DNA of 64,000 bases, from assembly GCF_963259705.1 (NCBI RefSeq), contig NC_081840.1, forward strand, positions 115,185,074 through 115,249,073, read 5' to 3'. Positions 44,270 to 55,217 of the stretch are shown piece after piece. The notes beneath the pieces are model-generated. The model did no database searches and had not been told where the DNA came from. It saw nothing but the letters and a program-made list of their open reading frames with translations. Position 1 is the stretch's first letter. Each line of letters begins with the position of its first letter. The stretch is from Myotis daubentonii (Eukaryota > Chordata > Mammalia > Chiroptera > Vespertilionidae). The translations under genes were made by a program, and so were the position numbers.

Positions 44270-44640
44270 TTTCAAGCATTTATTAAGTGCCTAATATATG
44301 GCAACAGCGGAGGTATCTCATTTTAGACACTTAGAGAAACAGTGGAAAATAAGACTAAGTCCACGCCCTCATGGAGCTTACAGTCTAGTGGAGAAAACTG
44401 ACAGAAAACAAATGTTAAAAAAAGTAATGCCAGGTAATACATCCTATGACCCCTCAAAAAAAGGCAACGTAAGGAGTGGAGGATAAACCTTTAGATAGGG
44501 CCATAAAAGACCTTTCTGGGGTGCCACTTGGCAGAGAACTGGATGAAGTGAGAAAGTAAGCTATGAGACTTTCTGGAGGAAAAGCATTCCAAGCAGAGGT
44601 AAGGAGTAGCAAGAAGGCCACCACAGCAAGGGGTCAGATT
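44270..44640 (+). mobile_element. Ancient mammal-wide repeat, probably L2-related
   Basis: TTTATTAAGTGCCTAATATA, then CATGGAGCTTACAGTCTAGT and GCATTCCAAGCAGAGG. The phrases belong to a very old interspersed family. I am not certain of the family name. Confidence 0.5.
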
Positions 44641-44741
44641 GTGCACAGAGCTACGGTTAAATACTTACTAGTAGTCTAAGGATGATGACAACACTAGGAT
44701 GCCATCAAAAGTACCACATCTTACGACTACCAAAGTCTTAC

Positions 44742-45463
44742 CTATTATGTAATATGGTTCGTGCAGAAGATTCCAATAATGTTAATGGTGTTTGCAGCAT
44801 TATAACTGGAAGAACTTTTGGCTGTTCAAAAGTATTTCCAAAAAGATCCAAGTACCCAAGGGACAAATCTTTAAATTCACTAGGCAAAAATGGGAGCTTA
44901 TTTCGAGCTGCTGACAAAAATTGCAGGTTTGTCAACTGTCCTATCTTCATAGGAAATCGAATCAATTCATTATCATCAAGTTTTAAAACTGTAAGTTCTC
45001 GAAGCTGGCAAAACTGCACAGGGAGTGCCTTAATTTTGTTCTTGCTCAGATCCAACCTCCGAAGTGATTTCTGGAGTGTAGATTGACACAATGCCACACT
45101 AAATGACTCCAAGTGATTGTTACTCAGGTTGAGTTCTTGAAGGTGGATGAGGTCTCCAACCGTAGCTGGTAGCTTTTTTATATGATTGTGACTCAAGTCT
45201 AATTTTTTAAGGTTTTTTAAGCAAAGCATACGCATATCAACTCGGACAAGCCCACAATAAGAAGTCTGAAGATGTTCCAGATAATATGGAAAGTTCTTGC
45301 TTAGAGGATAGTCCTTTTTGGATGTGATGACCATTTTAGTTTTAAATTTTTCAAATTCTGAAGTCTTCACCGGTGTGAGGGGTGAAAATGGTGTCTCAAC
45401 ATCACAGCCTCTATGAGCCAGTCTCACAGCTGAAAGGAAACTCTTTAAACTGCTGGAATTGGC
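44742..45463 (-). CDS. LRR1: LRR1, large coding exon with the leucine-rich repeats
   Basis: LRR1 (PPIL5) is the substrate receptor of a CUL2-elongin B/C ubiquitin ligase. It recognises CMG helicase at converged forks and directs ubiquitylation of MCM7 so that p97 can unload it in S phase. This exon (722 bases) starts after TTATTCAG with ANSSSLKSFLSAVRLAHRG and carries a linker with SKKDYPLSKNFP, then about five leucine-rich repeats: LKKLDLSHNHIKKLPATV, LQELNLSNNHLESFSVAL, LRRLDLSKNKIKALPV, LTVLKLDDNELIRFPM, LQFLSAARNKLPFLPSEF and LGYLDLFGNTFEQP. It ends RTILHN plus AG before GTAAGA. Phases fit the exons at 48233 and 38183. The frame is fully open and conserved. Confidence 0.97.
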
Positions 45464-46009
45464 CTGAATAAATAAAAATAAGTTGTACAAGTATAAATTC
45501 CATTTTAGATAATGCATGCATGCTAATTCATCCTATAACAAATTCTGTAGAGTTATATATGCAAATGATGCAATTATTACTGAAAATGGCTATAAAAGTA
45601 ATTTTTTAGTATTCTATTTTGACTAAATTTCAATATAGATACAAAGCCTTTAAGGTTTTTTTTTTTTAATGTTGAAAGACACACTCTAAATAAAACTGTT
45701 CAAAGGGGGAACCATAGAGTATAAAATAAAATAGAAAAGCATAAAAAAATTACACCTGAGATTTGGGTTTAAGATGAACTCACCCAGACCTCCAGTGCCC
45801 CCGCAATAGGCTAAGACAGCCCTGTGCACTGTAAAATGTACAGCGGTTCCATTCATAAAGATTAAGAGTTGTGAAAAGCCATGGCCTTGTCTTTCAAAAG
45901 CAGGGCTAACTGGCACTGTCAAGAGTGTAAGGAAATATCAAAATCAAGTGAGATTGCTTCCAACTGAACAGAGAAATCACCAATCAAGTAGTATATGAAC
46001 TATCATCAA

Positions 46010-46255
46010 GCCCTAGCTGGTTTGGCTCAGTGGATAGAGCGTCAGCCTGCAGACTGAAGGGTCCTAGGTTCGATTCCGGTCAAGGGCATATGCCTGGGTT
46101 GAGGGCTCCATCCCCAGTGTGGGGTGTGCAGGAGGCAGCTGATCAATGATTCTCTCTCATCATTGATGTTTCTGTCTGTCTCTCTATCTCTTTCTCTCTC
46201 TCTTCCTCTCTGAAATCAATAAAAATATATATTTAAAATAAATAAATAAAAATAA
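46010..46255 (+). mobile_element. Ves SINE
   Basis: Head GCCCTAGCTGGTTTGGCTCA. The CT-rich region is expanded, and the tail ends in an AAATA repeat. Confidence 0.95.
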
Positions 46256-47030
46256 CAAACACTTGGCAGGATACTTACCAGTTTTGTAAAGTTTACGTGT
46301 GAAGAAATAGGGAACTTTAAGTGTGGGAAACGAAGTATGCAATCCTATTTGGTTAGAATGAGGAAGTTTGGTAGAGGAGTAAAAGATTATAAATACAGTA
46401 TGGGGATAAATTCTAGATGAGCTTGACGTCAAGGTAAGGACAGAATGATCAGGCTGTGGGCAATCACTGAAGCATTTGAGCATGAGAATTACAGAGAGCT
46501 TAGTATTATTTTGGCAGTAGTATACAGTGAAGTAGAGTGAGAAAAATCTGGAGACCTTGGTCAAGTAGGTCTAATAGATGGTACCAACTTACAGACTTGG
46601 AAGTTACATACAATTCGGGTTGAGCTATGGGAATGGAAGGCAGGTATGGCAGAAAACTGGAATAAAGCCTTTATTTGGGGGACAGAAAAAAGGTTGTCGG
46701 AGATTAGAGACAAAGGAGTGGCTAACGGTAAATCAGGACAGTGTCCTGTCACAGATGCCAAGAAAGGAGTTTTATTAAGAAGGAAATGGTCATTAGTGTC
46801 AAATTCTGGAGCTAAAAAAAGTGAGAAAAAAATGGCAATGTGTTTGGCAAATAAAAGGAGATCACCGATCTTTGAGGCAGTGTTTTGAATACACCAGTGA
46901 AAATAAAGGTAAAAACAGATCCTAAGAAAAGTGGAGGCAACAGATTTAATCTTGTCTTTCCAGAAATCTGTTTATCCAATTTTTAAGTAGGTAAGACTTC
47001 ACTTGTTTCTTAGGTAGAAGAAGAGTTAGT

Positions 47031-47291
47031 GCCCTAGCCAGTTTGGCTCAGTGGATAGAGTGTCGGCCTGTGGACTGAAAGGTCCCGGGTTGGTTTCTGG
47101 TCAAGGGCATGTACCTCGATTGCAGGCTTGATGCCAGCCCCTGGTCGGGGCTCAAGTGGGAGGCAGCCAATGCATGTGTCTCTCTCACATCGATATTTCT
47201 CCCTTTCTGTCTCTCCCCCTCACTTCCATTCTCTCTAAGAATCAATGGGAAAATATCCTTGGGTGAGGATTAACAAAAAATCAAACAAAAA
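47031..47291 (+). mobile_element. Ves SINE, hairpin-tail subtype
   Basis: Head GCCCTAGCCAGTTTGGCTCA; tail AATATCCTTGGGTGAGGATT. Flanks agagttagt and agaattagt suggest the target duplication. Confidence 0.93.
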
Positions 47292-47909
47292 AGAATTAGT
47301 AGGATAGGCTGAACATCAAGTGAAAATGAAAAATCACAAGAACAGAAGGAGGTAGGACAAAATGATTCCATTCAACACAAATACCTTAAAAAGTTATTAA
47401 ACTTTTAATGTTTGCAAAGCATTTTGCTTGGGGTTAAGGATAATGCAAGGATGAATAAGACATTGCTCCTACCCTTTAGAAAAGGGGAAAACAAAAAAAG
47501 GGGAGATAGGACCAAGAAACAATCTTTTTTTTTGTTCTAATGGTCTATATAGTTTTAAAAATAATTATAATAATAAAATACCCCCAACAAGGTTCTAATT
47601 GCATTTTATCCTTTTTTTCCCCCCCACTAAACTTAGACTTATAACCTATAATTCAGCTGGCAAAATGTAGACCTGTGCCACCTTCCTTAAGAGCTCCAGT
47701 ATAAGAACACTGGAAGGCTGCATTTTGGATACAGAAGCAAACTTAGTTTTCCTCCCCATCCTGGGCAGCCTTACCAAGGCTGCCTCTGCCCTTTTAGAGG
47801 AATATACTGGTAAGCACTCCTGGGAAGCTGCCATCACTTCTTCAAATACATCTGCAGGAGTCTGGCCCTGTTCAGCTATGTGAGATATCAGGATGCTCAA
47901 ATAGCCTCT

Positions 47910-48162
47910 TTTATTTTTGGTCAATCCTCACCATATTTTTTCCATTGATTTTTTTTTTGGGGGGGGGGGGGTGGAAGGGACGGGGAGTGGAAGGGACGGG
48001 GAGAGACAGAAAGAGAAACACTGATGTGAGAGAGACACATCAATTGGTTGCCTCCCACACGAACCTCCACAGAGACTGGTTATTAAGCCTGCAACCAAGA
48101 TATGTGCCCTTGACCCTTCAGTCCACCATTGATGTTCTAATCACTGAGCCAAACCAGCTAGG
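47910..48162 (-). mobile_element. Ves SINE, G-run variant
   Basis: Minus-strand head CCCTAGCTGGTTTGGCTCAG. Target duplication gctcaaatagcctct at 47895 and 48162. A T run then G run (about 47948-47971) was added near the tail. Confidence 0.92.
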
Positions 48163-48232
48163 GCTCAAATAGCCTCTAATTTAAAGAAAATATAGCCAAT
48201 CAACCTAAACATTAATGTTTTTAATATCGTAC

Positions 48233-48325
48233 CTTACTTAGGCAGATATCCACAGCAGGTTCCTTTAACCGAACAGTGGCTTTCCCCTCATCCACAAATT
48301 TGGTGAAGAATTGCTCAATGTTCCC
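48233..48325 (-). CDS. LRR1: LRR1, coding exon 2
   Basis: A 31-codon exon, phase 0 at both ends. On the minus strand it follows GCAGCTAAAG and ends CTAAGTAAG before GTACGA. It encodes GNIEQFFTKFVDEGKATV and a segment ending VDICLSK, which completes the N-terminal PH-like domain of LRR1. It links exon 1 (GTRYE) to the LRR exon (ANSSS) in frame. It is short enough to be missed by ORF-based gene finding. Confidence 0.94.
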
Positions 48326-48719
48326 CTTTAGCTGCTTAAAACCAATGGGAAAAAAGAACAAAATCAGGTATTGTTACTCAATACTAGTAGTTATTACAAA
48401 TAGGATGTGCCAGTCATTTTGTCAGGTTTGTCTTTTAGTCCGTATGTATGAGTATTTTACAGTTTTAAGCTTTAAAGTTTTTTGTTTGGTTGGGTTTGTT
48501 TTTAGTAGTTGGGTAGCTACATTTCTTACCTACCTTCTGATAGATACTATTGTTCTATCAGTCCAGTTAACTCTGTCCTCTTCTGAGAACAGAATCCCCT
48601 GTGTTTTGAGAGAATATTCCTCTTCTCCCATTTAACTATGTAGCTGTAATGAGTTGCCAAGAGTAATTACTTGCCTTTTAAATTTCAGTTCATTAGTCTG
48701 GGGTGGGCAAGCCTCCCAC

Positions 48720-48835
48720 AGATTACAAACTCCATGAAAACAGGAATCTTGTCTCCTTTGTTCATTCTTGTATCCTCAGAGCTAGACAATGACTAACACA
48801 TAACAGATGCTCAAAATATTTTAATGACTGATGCT
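48720..48835 (+). mobile_element. L2 3'-end-like fossil repeat
   Basis: AAACTCCATGAAAACAGGAA, then TTGTATCCTCAGAGCTAGA and GATGCTCAAAATATTTTAAT, the order of the L2 3' end. A similar remnant lies around 51720-51880. Confidence 0.55.
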
Positions 48836-49323
48836 GCTTCTGCTTTAGACTTCAACAACAATTTATCCAGAAGCCGTTATATACCAGGTTAACTATGATA
48901 GGGGGCTTGGGCCAATAGAGGTAAGTAAGACCAGCATGGTAATCACGCTTACACAGTTGCCAATCTGACATTTATTAAAATAATTATAAGCAAAATTAAG
49001 ACAAATATATAAGCAATTATTAAGACAAGGAAGTACAGGCTGCTATAAAACCTTATAGAAAGAAATCTTACCTGGTCTTAGGATATGAAGGTGACCTTGA
49101 AGGTGAGAACTAAAGGATTAGGACATGTCTAGAAGAGATAGAAGATAGCTTACCAATAAGAGGGAACAATGTGCAAAGCCTTGAAAGCAAGAGAGCTTGG
49201 CAGCTGTGAGGAGCTAAAAGTTCAGTATGGCTGAAGGATCCCATGAAAAAAGGTAAGTGAGCCTGAAGAGGTAAACAGATTAAATGGTGAAAGATGTTTT
49301 ATACCATGTTAAGAGTGCTGTGG

Positions 49324-49546
49324 GCCGAAACTGGTTTGGCTCAGTGGATAGAGCGTCTGCCTGCGGACTGAAAGGTCCCGGGTTCGATTCCAGTCAAGGG
49401 CATGTACCTGGGTTACGGGCACATCCCCAGTGGGAGATGTGTAGGTGGCAGCTGATCGATGTTTCTCTCTCATTGATGTTTCTGACTCTCTGTCTCTCTC
49501 CCTTCCTCTCTGTAAAAAAATCAATAAAATATATTAAAAAAAAAGA
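49324..49546 (+). mobile_element. Ves SINE, young subtype
   Basis: Head GCCGAAACTGGTTTGGCTCA. Flanks agagtgctgtggg on both sides are the target duplication. Confidence 0.96.
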
Positions 49547-49570
49547 GAGAGTGCTGTGGGCGTTTTTGTT

Positions 49571-49969
49571 TTGTTAATCCTTACTCGAAGATATTTTTCC
49601 CATGGATTTTTAAAGAGGGAGAGAGGGAGGGAGGGAGGGAGGGAAAGAGAAACATCGATGTTACACATTGATTGGTTATGCGTGCTCAGCTGGGACTGGG
49701 GATCAAACCCATGATCCTTTGGTACATGGGCCTATGCTCTAACCCAGGGGTGAGAAAGATCTGGCCTGCTGGGCCGTATAAAGGTCTCGAAATCATTTGG
49801 TCTGATCCTGCCAAGGCATTAAAGGGTGAGTTAATTAAATGTTTACCAAATATAGCATGCTAATTTATAAGTTGATAATTTTGTATGACCCATGAATGAT
49901 ATTATAAAATGGCTCTTGACAGAAAAAAGGTGCCCATCCTGATCTAACCACTGAGAACACTGGCCAGGA
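49571..49969 (-). mobile_element. Ves SINE with hAT insertion
   Basis: The tail side TTAATCCTTACTCGAAGATA at the left gives the minus-strand orientation. A GGGA repeat (49617-49645) precedes the body. The head CTGGCCAGTGTTCTCAGTGG at the right is separated from the body by the hAT at 49745. Confidence 0.86.
49745..49941 (+). mobile_element. hAT MITE, 'CAGGGGTGAGAAAGATC' family
   Basis: Ends CAGGGGTGAGAAAGATCTGG and AAAGGTGCCCATCCTG. Target duplication ctctaacc/atctaacc lies within the host SINE. Internally AT-rich with no coding frame. A family distinct from the other hATs here. Confidence 0.8.
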
Positions 49970-49987
49970 CAAGAATTTTATATTTTG

Positions 49988-50169
49988 GCCCTAGCTGGGT
50001 AGCTCAGTTGGTTAGAGCATCATCCAGATACACCAAAGTTTCGGGTTTGAGCCCCAGTCAGGGCACATACAAGAATCAACCAATGAATGCAGGAAAGTGG
50101 AACAACATATCGTTCTCTCTCTCTCCCTCCCTCTCTCTTTAAAATGGATAAATAAAAATTAAAAAAAAA
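49988..50169 (+). mobile_element. tRNA-like SINE with a better-preserved A box
   Basis: The head GCCCTAGCTGGGTAGCTCAG, then TTGGTTAGAGCATCATCC and GGGTTTGAGCCCCAGTCAGG keep promoter boxes much closer to a tRNA than the abundant Ves copies. The body also differs (ACAAGAATCAACCAATGAAT). Same family as 61153. Confidence 0.85.
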
Positions 50170-50575
50170 AGAATTTTGGATTTATCCTAAGAACAATGAT
50201 ATCCATTGAATGACTTAAAGCTGAGAACATCATTAGATCTGTATCTTTACAGGTTCCCTTTAACCACAGGGTAAGAAAGAACTTTGGGGGTTTGGGGGTG
50301 GGGGATGAAGAGTAGGAGGGAAGACAACAATAGAGGTAGAGCGATCCTTTAAGAGAGTAGCTAGGCAAGGTATAATGATGGTTTAGACTACAACTGGGAT
50401 AGATGAAAATTTAAAAGATAACTAGGAGGTAGAATTGAAAGGATTCAATAATATATTGGATGCAGAGAGGCAAAGGCTTTAAGATTTCTGCATGGGGCAG
50501 AATACTACTAAATGAGTTGTAGAGCACTGTCAGAAAAGCAGGTTTAGGGGTGACAATGACAATTACTGTCTAGGT

Positions 50576-50885
50576 CAGCGGTTCTCAACCTGTGGGTCGC
50601 AACCCTTTGGGGATCAAACAACCCTTTCACAGGGGTCGCCTAAGACCATCGGAAAACACATATATAATTACATATTGTTTTTGTGATTAATCACTATGCT
50701 TTAACTATGTTCAATTTGTAACAATGAAAATACATCCTGCATATCAGATATTTACATTACGATTCATAACAGTAGCAAAATTACAGTTATGAAGTAGCAA
50801 CAAAAATAATTTTATGGTTGGGGGCCACCACAACATGAGGAACTGTATTAAAGGGTCGCAGCATTAGGAAGGTTGAGAACCACTG
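50576..50885 (-). mobile_element. SPIN-type nonautonomous hAT, longest copy
   Basis: On the plus strand it runs CAGCGGTTCTCAACCTGTGG to AAGGTTGAGAACCACTG, 310 bp. It retains both inner blocks that are each missing from the copies at 1947 and 37332. Target duplication gtctaggt/ctctaggt at 50568 and 50886. Confidence 0.95.
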
Positions 50886-51206
50886 CTCTAGGTATTTTGA
50901 GGTTGAGATGCTGCAACACATCCAAGTGAAGATTTCAAGTAGACAACAGATTCAAGTCAGAAGTTAAGGGATTTATACATTTATCTGGATAAGATGAAAA
51001 GTATGTTTCTCACTGCTCTTCTAAGATCTATTCCTTCTGATGACCACCAATTTGCTGCCCTCCACCAATATGTCATGCAGATTTAGAAAGTCAGATTGAG
51101 TCATAACTATTTCTGTGGAGGAAAAATGCTAAATGTTGTTCAGCATTTTTTTAAGTGAAAAAAGAAGTAATATGAAAAAAGTGTGCCACAGTGGGCAAAT
51201 ATCCCA

Positions 51207-51212
<6 letters not shown>

Positions 51213-51238
<26 letters not shown>

Positions 51239-51243
51239 ACCCC
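51213..51243 (+). repeat. CA microsatellite
   Basis: An uninterrupted CA run of about 15 units within LRR1 intron 1. Confidence 0.95.
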
Positions 51244-51950
51244 TTTAAGATACAATTGTCCTCCCTTATCTAAGGGGGAGATACATTCCAAGACGCCAAG
51301 TCAATGTATGGAACAACAGAGACTGGCAAACTCATATAATGTTTTTTCCTATGCATACATACCTACGATAAAGTTTAAATTCTAAATTAAAAACAATAAG
51401 AGATTAACAACAATAATAGAACAATAATCATTTTTTAAAAAGGAAGTTAAAGAAGAAGACTGGCTAAAGGTACAAATTTGGACATCACAGTCGGATGGTA
51501 GCTGAAGTCATGGGACAAAAAAGTGAGTGTAAGAAAGAAGCCCATGGTACTTTCCATACTTAGCACAAATACCTACCCTTCAAGGCCCAGGACCAATACC
51601 AGCACCCCCTTAATTCATCCAAAAAACATTGAGCACCTATGATTTTCCAAGCCCTGTGGTACCTCTCTTCTGCAAAACTTTCCCAAGCCCCAGTAATCAG
51701 AATTCATCTGGTTGCTTCCACTTTTATTACAGCACTTATCATAGCCCATCTTGTAAGCAGTGGGTTTTTTTTTTCTCCTTTCTAATCTCAGAAGGACAGT
51801 GAGTAAATCAAAGTCAAGTACTCCCAGTACTTTATCTCCCAGTTTCTAGCACTGCACCCTGTGCAAAATAAGTCTTCAATTCGCGGTTTATAATAAAATT
51901 TTGATCAGAATTTCCTCCTGCAACTGACTGTTGGTGCAATAGGAGGTTAC

Positions 51951-52126
51951 TTTTTTAAAATATGTTTTTATTGCTTTTAGGAAGAGGAAGGGAGTGGGAG
52001 AAACATCTAAGTACCCCAACTGGGGACCATAACCACAACCTGGGCATGTGCCCTGGTCAGGAATCAAACCGGTGACCTTTTGGTGCACAGGATGATGCTC
52101 AACCAACTGAGCCACACTGGCTAGGG
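51951..52126 (-). mobile_element. Ves SINE, older, shortened
   Basis: Minus-strand head GCCCTAGCCAGTGTGGCTCA. The CT-rich middle is mostly lost. Confidence 0.88.
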
Positions 52127-52574
52127 CACAACAGGAGTTTTAAGAGAGACATCATCAGACTTTAAACAGGCAGTACCTGAGTGAGGCATGAAAGAGAGGC
52201 CTGGGGAGATCCAATTCTAGTTAGGAGTTTGTTTCTGTCACCTAACAATTTTGTAAGCTTTACAATGTTGGGAGATTTCCAAAGTCCTGTTGATTTGAAA
52301 AATGATGAGTTGATTCTAGCAACAGGAGGCAATTATTCACTTTCAACTATTTACATGAAGCACTAGGTGTCTCTGAATGAGACTGTAATATTCCGCAATT
52401 AAATATCCGCTGTCGAGTACAACACTATAAGGGAGTCCGATGTAAGGGTGGGCAATGAATTGCACCCTCGACTTTACTTATAGACACAGGGTAGTCCGGT
52501 CACTTTGACAAAATAATAGTGCCTGGTAATGAAGGAGAAAGATTTTATAAAACCTGTGCTTTAAAAATTCTATT

Positions 52575-52722
52575 CCAAGATCAACCACCTTGTATGATAT
52601 ATGCCTAACCCATGGACACAGACGACAGGGTGCTGAAAGCCAGCGATGGGGCTGGGGGCGGGCTAGAAGGGGGGGGGGGGGGAAGGAGGACATATGTAAT
52701 ACTTTTGACAATAAAGATTTGA
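52575..52722 (+). mobile_element. L1 3' end, strongly truncated
   Basis: ATCAACCACCTTGTATGATA, CCATGGACACAGACGACAGG, a G run and GACAATAAAGATTT. Same 3' end type as 39354. Confidence 0.78.
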
Positions 52723-53205
52723 GACTTTCTAAAGATTATAGTTCAACCTCCAACTGCTTCTAGAGAGTTTACTACTGCTACACAGGTAAGAAAAAGCCGT
52801 GGACCTATGAAATAAGGTCTTAGGAAATTACACATTTAAGGGGTGGGGGTGGGGGGGGGGAGAGAGAGAGAGAGATGCAGTAACCAACTTTAAGAAAAAA
52901 TGAAGATGCAACCCAAAGCGTTACTACTGTACTGATCTGGTCTAGAGACCTTCGATAAGATTCATCATCCCTTAAAGCCCCTTTTTTTAAGCTAGCGAAA
53001 GTTCTGTGGAAGAAACAGAACTGATTGAACGGAAATACAGTTATTTTACTCTCCCCCCCGAACTGAATGACTCCTGTGAACTCGAAGTCGCAGAAATGAG
53101 CAAGAGAACAGCCGCGGGCGCCCTCCCAGAGCCCTCCTCCTCCGGGCGCGCGCGGCCCCGGGAACGCGTGGGGCGCGCGGGGAAGGGCCGGCTGGCCCCA
53201 CGCAC

Positions 53206-53418
53206 CTCATAGCGGGTCCCGCGCTTGTCCCTCAGGGTGGAGACGAGCAGGCAGGCGGGCCGCGGAGCCCCCGCTCGCCCCGCCGGAGGCCGCGGTGGGC
53301 TTCGGGGCGCCGGCTGCTGACAGAGGCTCAACAGCGCGCGGACGCCCTTGCCCGGGTTCCTCAGCCCCAAGGCCGGCAAGCGCCGACTCACCACCTCGAC
53401 CTCGCAGTGCAGCCTCAT
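53206..53418 (-). CDS. LRR1: LRR1, coding exon 1
   Basis: The start codon at 53418 opens 71 codons ending GTRYE, followed by the donor GTGCGT at 53205. The protein begins MRLHCEVEVVSRRLPALGLR, then GKGVRALLSLCQQ and later LLVSTLRDKRGTRYE, the N-terminal PH-like domain of LRR1. Between these blocks lies a proline/arginine/alanine-rich stretch (about 37-55) longer than I remember in human LRR1; together with other small differences the total is 422 residues against 414. The exon is very GC-rich and part of the promoter CpG island. The frame stays open into the intron, so the exon end rests on conservation and splice signals. Confidence 0.93.
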
Positions 53419-53760
53419 CTTCCCGAGCGGCGGGCGGCAGCCCCTCAGCCCGACTTTTAAACGCCGCGGTTCCCGCGGGCGCGCCGCGACGCCGCCGAGG
53501 TCCTCGAAGGCGCGGGCTGTCCGCGGACCTGCCTGTCTGCTCCCGCGCCAGCGTCGCGCCTCTCAGCAGCCCGGGAGCCCGCCCTCGGGGTCGAGTTTTC
53601 CCGTGGCTGCAGCCGGCGGAGCGCGGGCACCCACAGCCTGAGGACCCCGCAGGCGCCTCCCGAAACCAGCGACGGGCGAGGGCGTGGTCCTTCCCCGGAC
53701 TTGGGTGCTGGAGCTCGGCGTTGGGGGCGGAGTTCGCCTTTACTGTTGCCACTTAACCCG
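53419..53760 (-). promoter_or_regulatory. LRR1: LRR1 CpG-island promoter
   Basis: CpG density is high from about 53100 to 53730, and TAAATA-like and GC-box-like sequences occur upstream of the LRR1 start. No TATA box at a convincing distance. The opposite-strand frames here are CpG-island artefacts. Confidence 0.6.
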
Positions 53761-54161
53761 TTATTTACACACTTTGCGCCGCCGAGTTTTCCGAGGGAAG
53801 GCAGGTATCTCTGTGAAGAGGAAAATTTCTTTGCTTACCCAGCGTTGGCACTTGGGACCCTGACCAGTTGCCCAGTGCCACCTATTGGGCTGGTGTTTTG
53901 TTTTTGGCGGCTCTCCTCATTCCAGAGACAACACCTGTCACAGCAGAAGGAACTTGTTAGGACAGTACTTGACTTTGCAACTTCTGTTGAACAGATTCCC
54001 ACTTTACAACTGCGAGGGGTCTGGATGGAGTAACTGGCTTAAATGCATGTGAGACTTGGAAAGCGGGGGAGGGGGGCGGGGGGGGGCGGGTCTGCCTCAG
54101 CACAGTCTGGGATGTGTGGGTTCTTGACTTCCTGCAAGAAAGAATTCAAGACAGGCTAGGT

Positions 54162-54313
54162 CAGTGGTCGGCAAACTGTGGCCCCTTGAGTGTGGCTCTT
54201 CCACAAAATACCACGTGCCGGCGCGCACTTACAGTGCTATTGAAACTTCGTGGCCACACTCAAGGGGCCAAATAGCCGCATGTGGCTCTTGATCCGCAGT
54301 TTGCAGACCACTG
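54162..54313 (+). mobile_element. hAT MITE, short 'CAGTGGYCGGCAAAC' copy
   Basis: TIRs CAGTGGTCGGCAAACTGTGG and GTTTGCAGACCACTG. Target duplication ggctaggt is perfect (54154 and 54314). 152 bp. Confidence 0.95.
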
Positions 54314-54334
54314 GGCTAGGTGATTTTGAGAGTG

Positions 54335-54408
54335 TCTGCCCCCTGGTGGTTAGTGTGTGTCATAGTGACCAGTCAGACGGTGGGACACTTAGCATATTAG
54401 CCTTTTTT
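54335..54408 (-). mobile_element. Helitron 5' terminal fragment
   Basis: GCCCCCTGGTGGTTAGTGTG, then CATAGTGACCAGTCAGACGG and TTAGCATATTAGCC are the minus-strand 5' region of a HeliBat element. Its 3' portion is absent. It meets the next Helitron head to head. Confidence 0.82.
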
Positions 54409-54711
54409 ATATATCTATATATATATAAACCTAAGTGACTATTATGACCAGTCCACCAAATGACCGGTGGACTGCTCAACTGGTCGCTATGATGACACAC
54501 TGACCACCAGGGGGCAGACACTCAATGCAGGAGCTGCCCTCTGGTGGTCAGTGCGCTCCCACAGCCAACCTCCCACAGTCTCTCTCCCCCCTGCTAGCCA
54601 ACCTCCTGCCATCCCTCCCCCTGGCCAGACAGATCTGATCGCCCAATTGGCCTGATCGCAGCCAGGCAGAGGCACCACACCCATGCACGAATTCGTGCAC
54701 CAGGCCTCTAG
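54409..54711 (+). mobile_element. HeliBat-type Helitron
   Basis: Starts in a TATATATA-rich stretch with ACTGGTCGCTATGATGACAC and ends with the hairpin GCACGAATTCGTGC and CTAG. Contains the inverted pair CCACCAGGGGGCAGAC / TGCCCTCTGGTGGTCA. Confidence 0.92.
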
Positions 54712-54973
54712 TAATGTGTAAATGTTAGATGAGGACATTAGTATAAAGTAGTCAGATGATGAGAACAATTTGTTTGCTAAATCTAGGCCTTAGAAAACCA
54801 TTGAAGCAAAATTTCAAGCAAGGAATAAACTTCACACCTATTTAGGAAAAGTTACTGTGGTCAGTAAAGAGATTACTTTGTAGGTGGAGCAAACCCAGAG
54901 GCAGTTATCAGGTAGCTAAAGCAACAACCCACAATCTGCACTGCTGCCAGAATACTTTTCTAAAGAGGTCTCC

Positions 54974-55206
54974 TAGCGCTAGCTGGTTTGGCTCAGTGGA
55001 TAGAACGTCGGCCTGTGGGCTAAAGGGTAACGGGTTTGATTCTGGCCAAGGACACAGATGGGTTGGGGGCTCGATCCCTAGTAGGGAGCATGCAAGAGGC
55101 AGCCCATCAATGATTCTCTCTCATCATTAATGTTTCCATCTCTCTCTACCTCTCCCTTCCTTTCTGAAATCAATAAAAATATATATATATATATATTTTT
55201 TTTAAA
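54974..55206 (+). mobile_element. Ves SINE
   Basis: Head GCTAGCTGGTTTGGCTCAGT; tail AATCAATAAAAATATATATA. The duplicated aaagaggtc flanks it, and an LTR begins a few bases after its right duplication. Confidence 0.93.
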
Positions 55207-55217
55207 AAAGAGGTCCT

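Larger units (their letters stand above)
38424..44741 (-). other. LRR1: LRR1 intron 3
   Basis: A 6.3-kb intron filled with Ves SINEs, hAT elements and an L1 3' end, listed separately. No additional exon was seen. Confidence 0.7.
45464..48232 (-). other. LRR1: LRR1 intron 2
   Basis: Holds three Ves SINEs and, near 47400-47480, an old L2-like phrase (GATGAATAAGACATTGCTCC). No further exon recognised. Confidence 0.6.

Noticed and set aside
49284..49577. 97-codon frame and similar frames containing RFDSGQGHVPGL-like peptides elsewhere
   Set aside because: These are translations of Ves SINE bodies, repeated at many SINE positions in the window.
53207..53756. 150- to 180-codon frames on both strands at the LRR1 promoter
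   Set aside because: CpG-island artefacts. Only the minus-strand frame from 53418 to 53206 matches a known protein.
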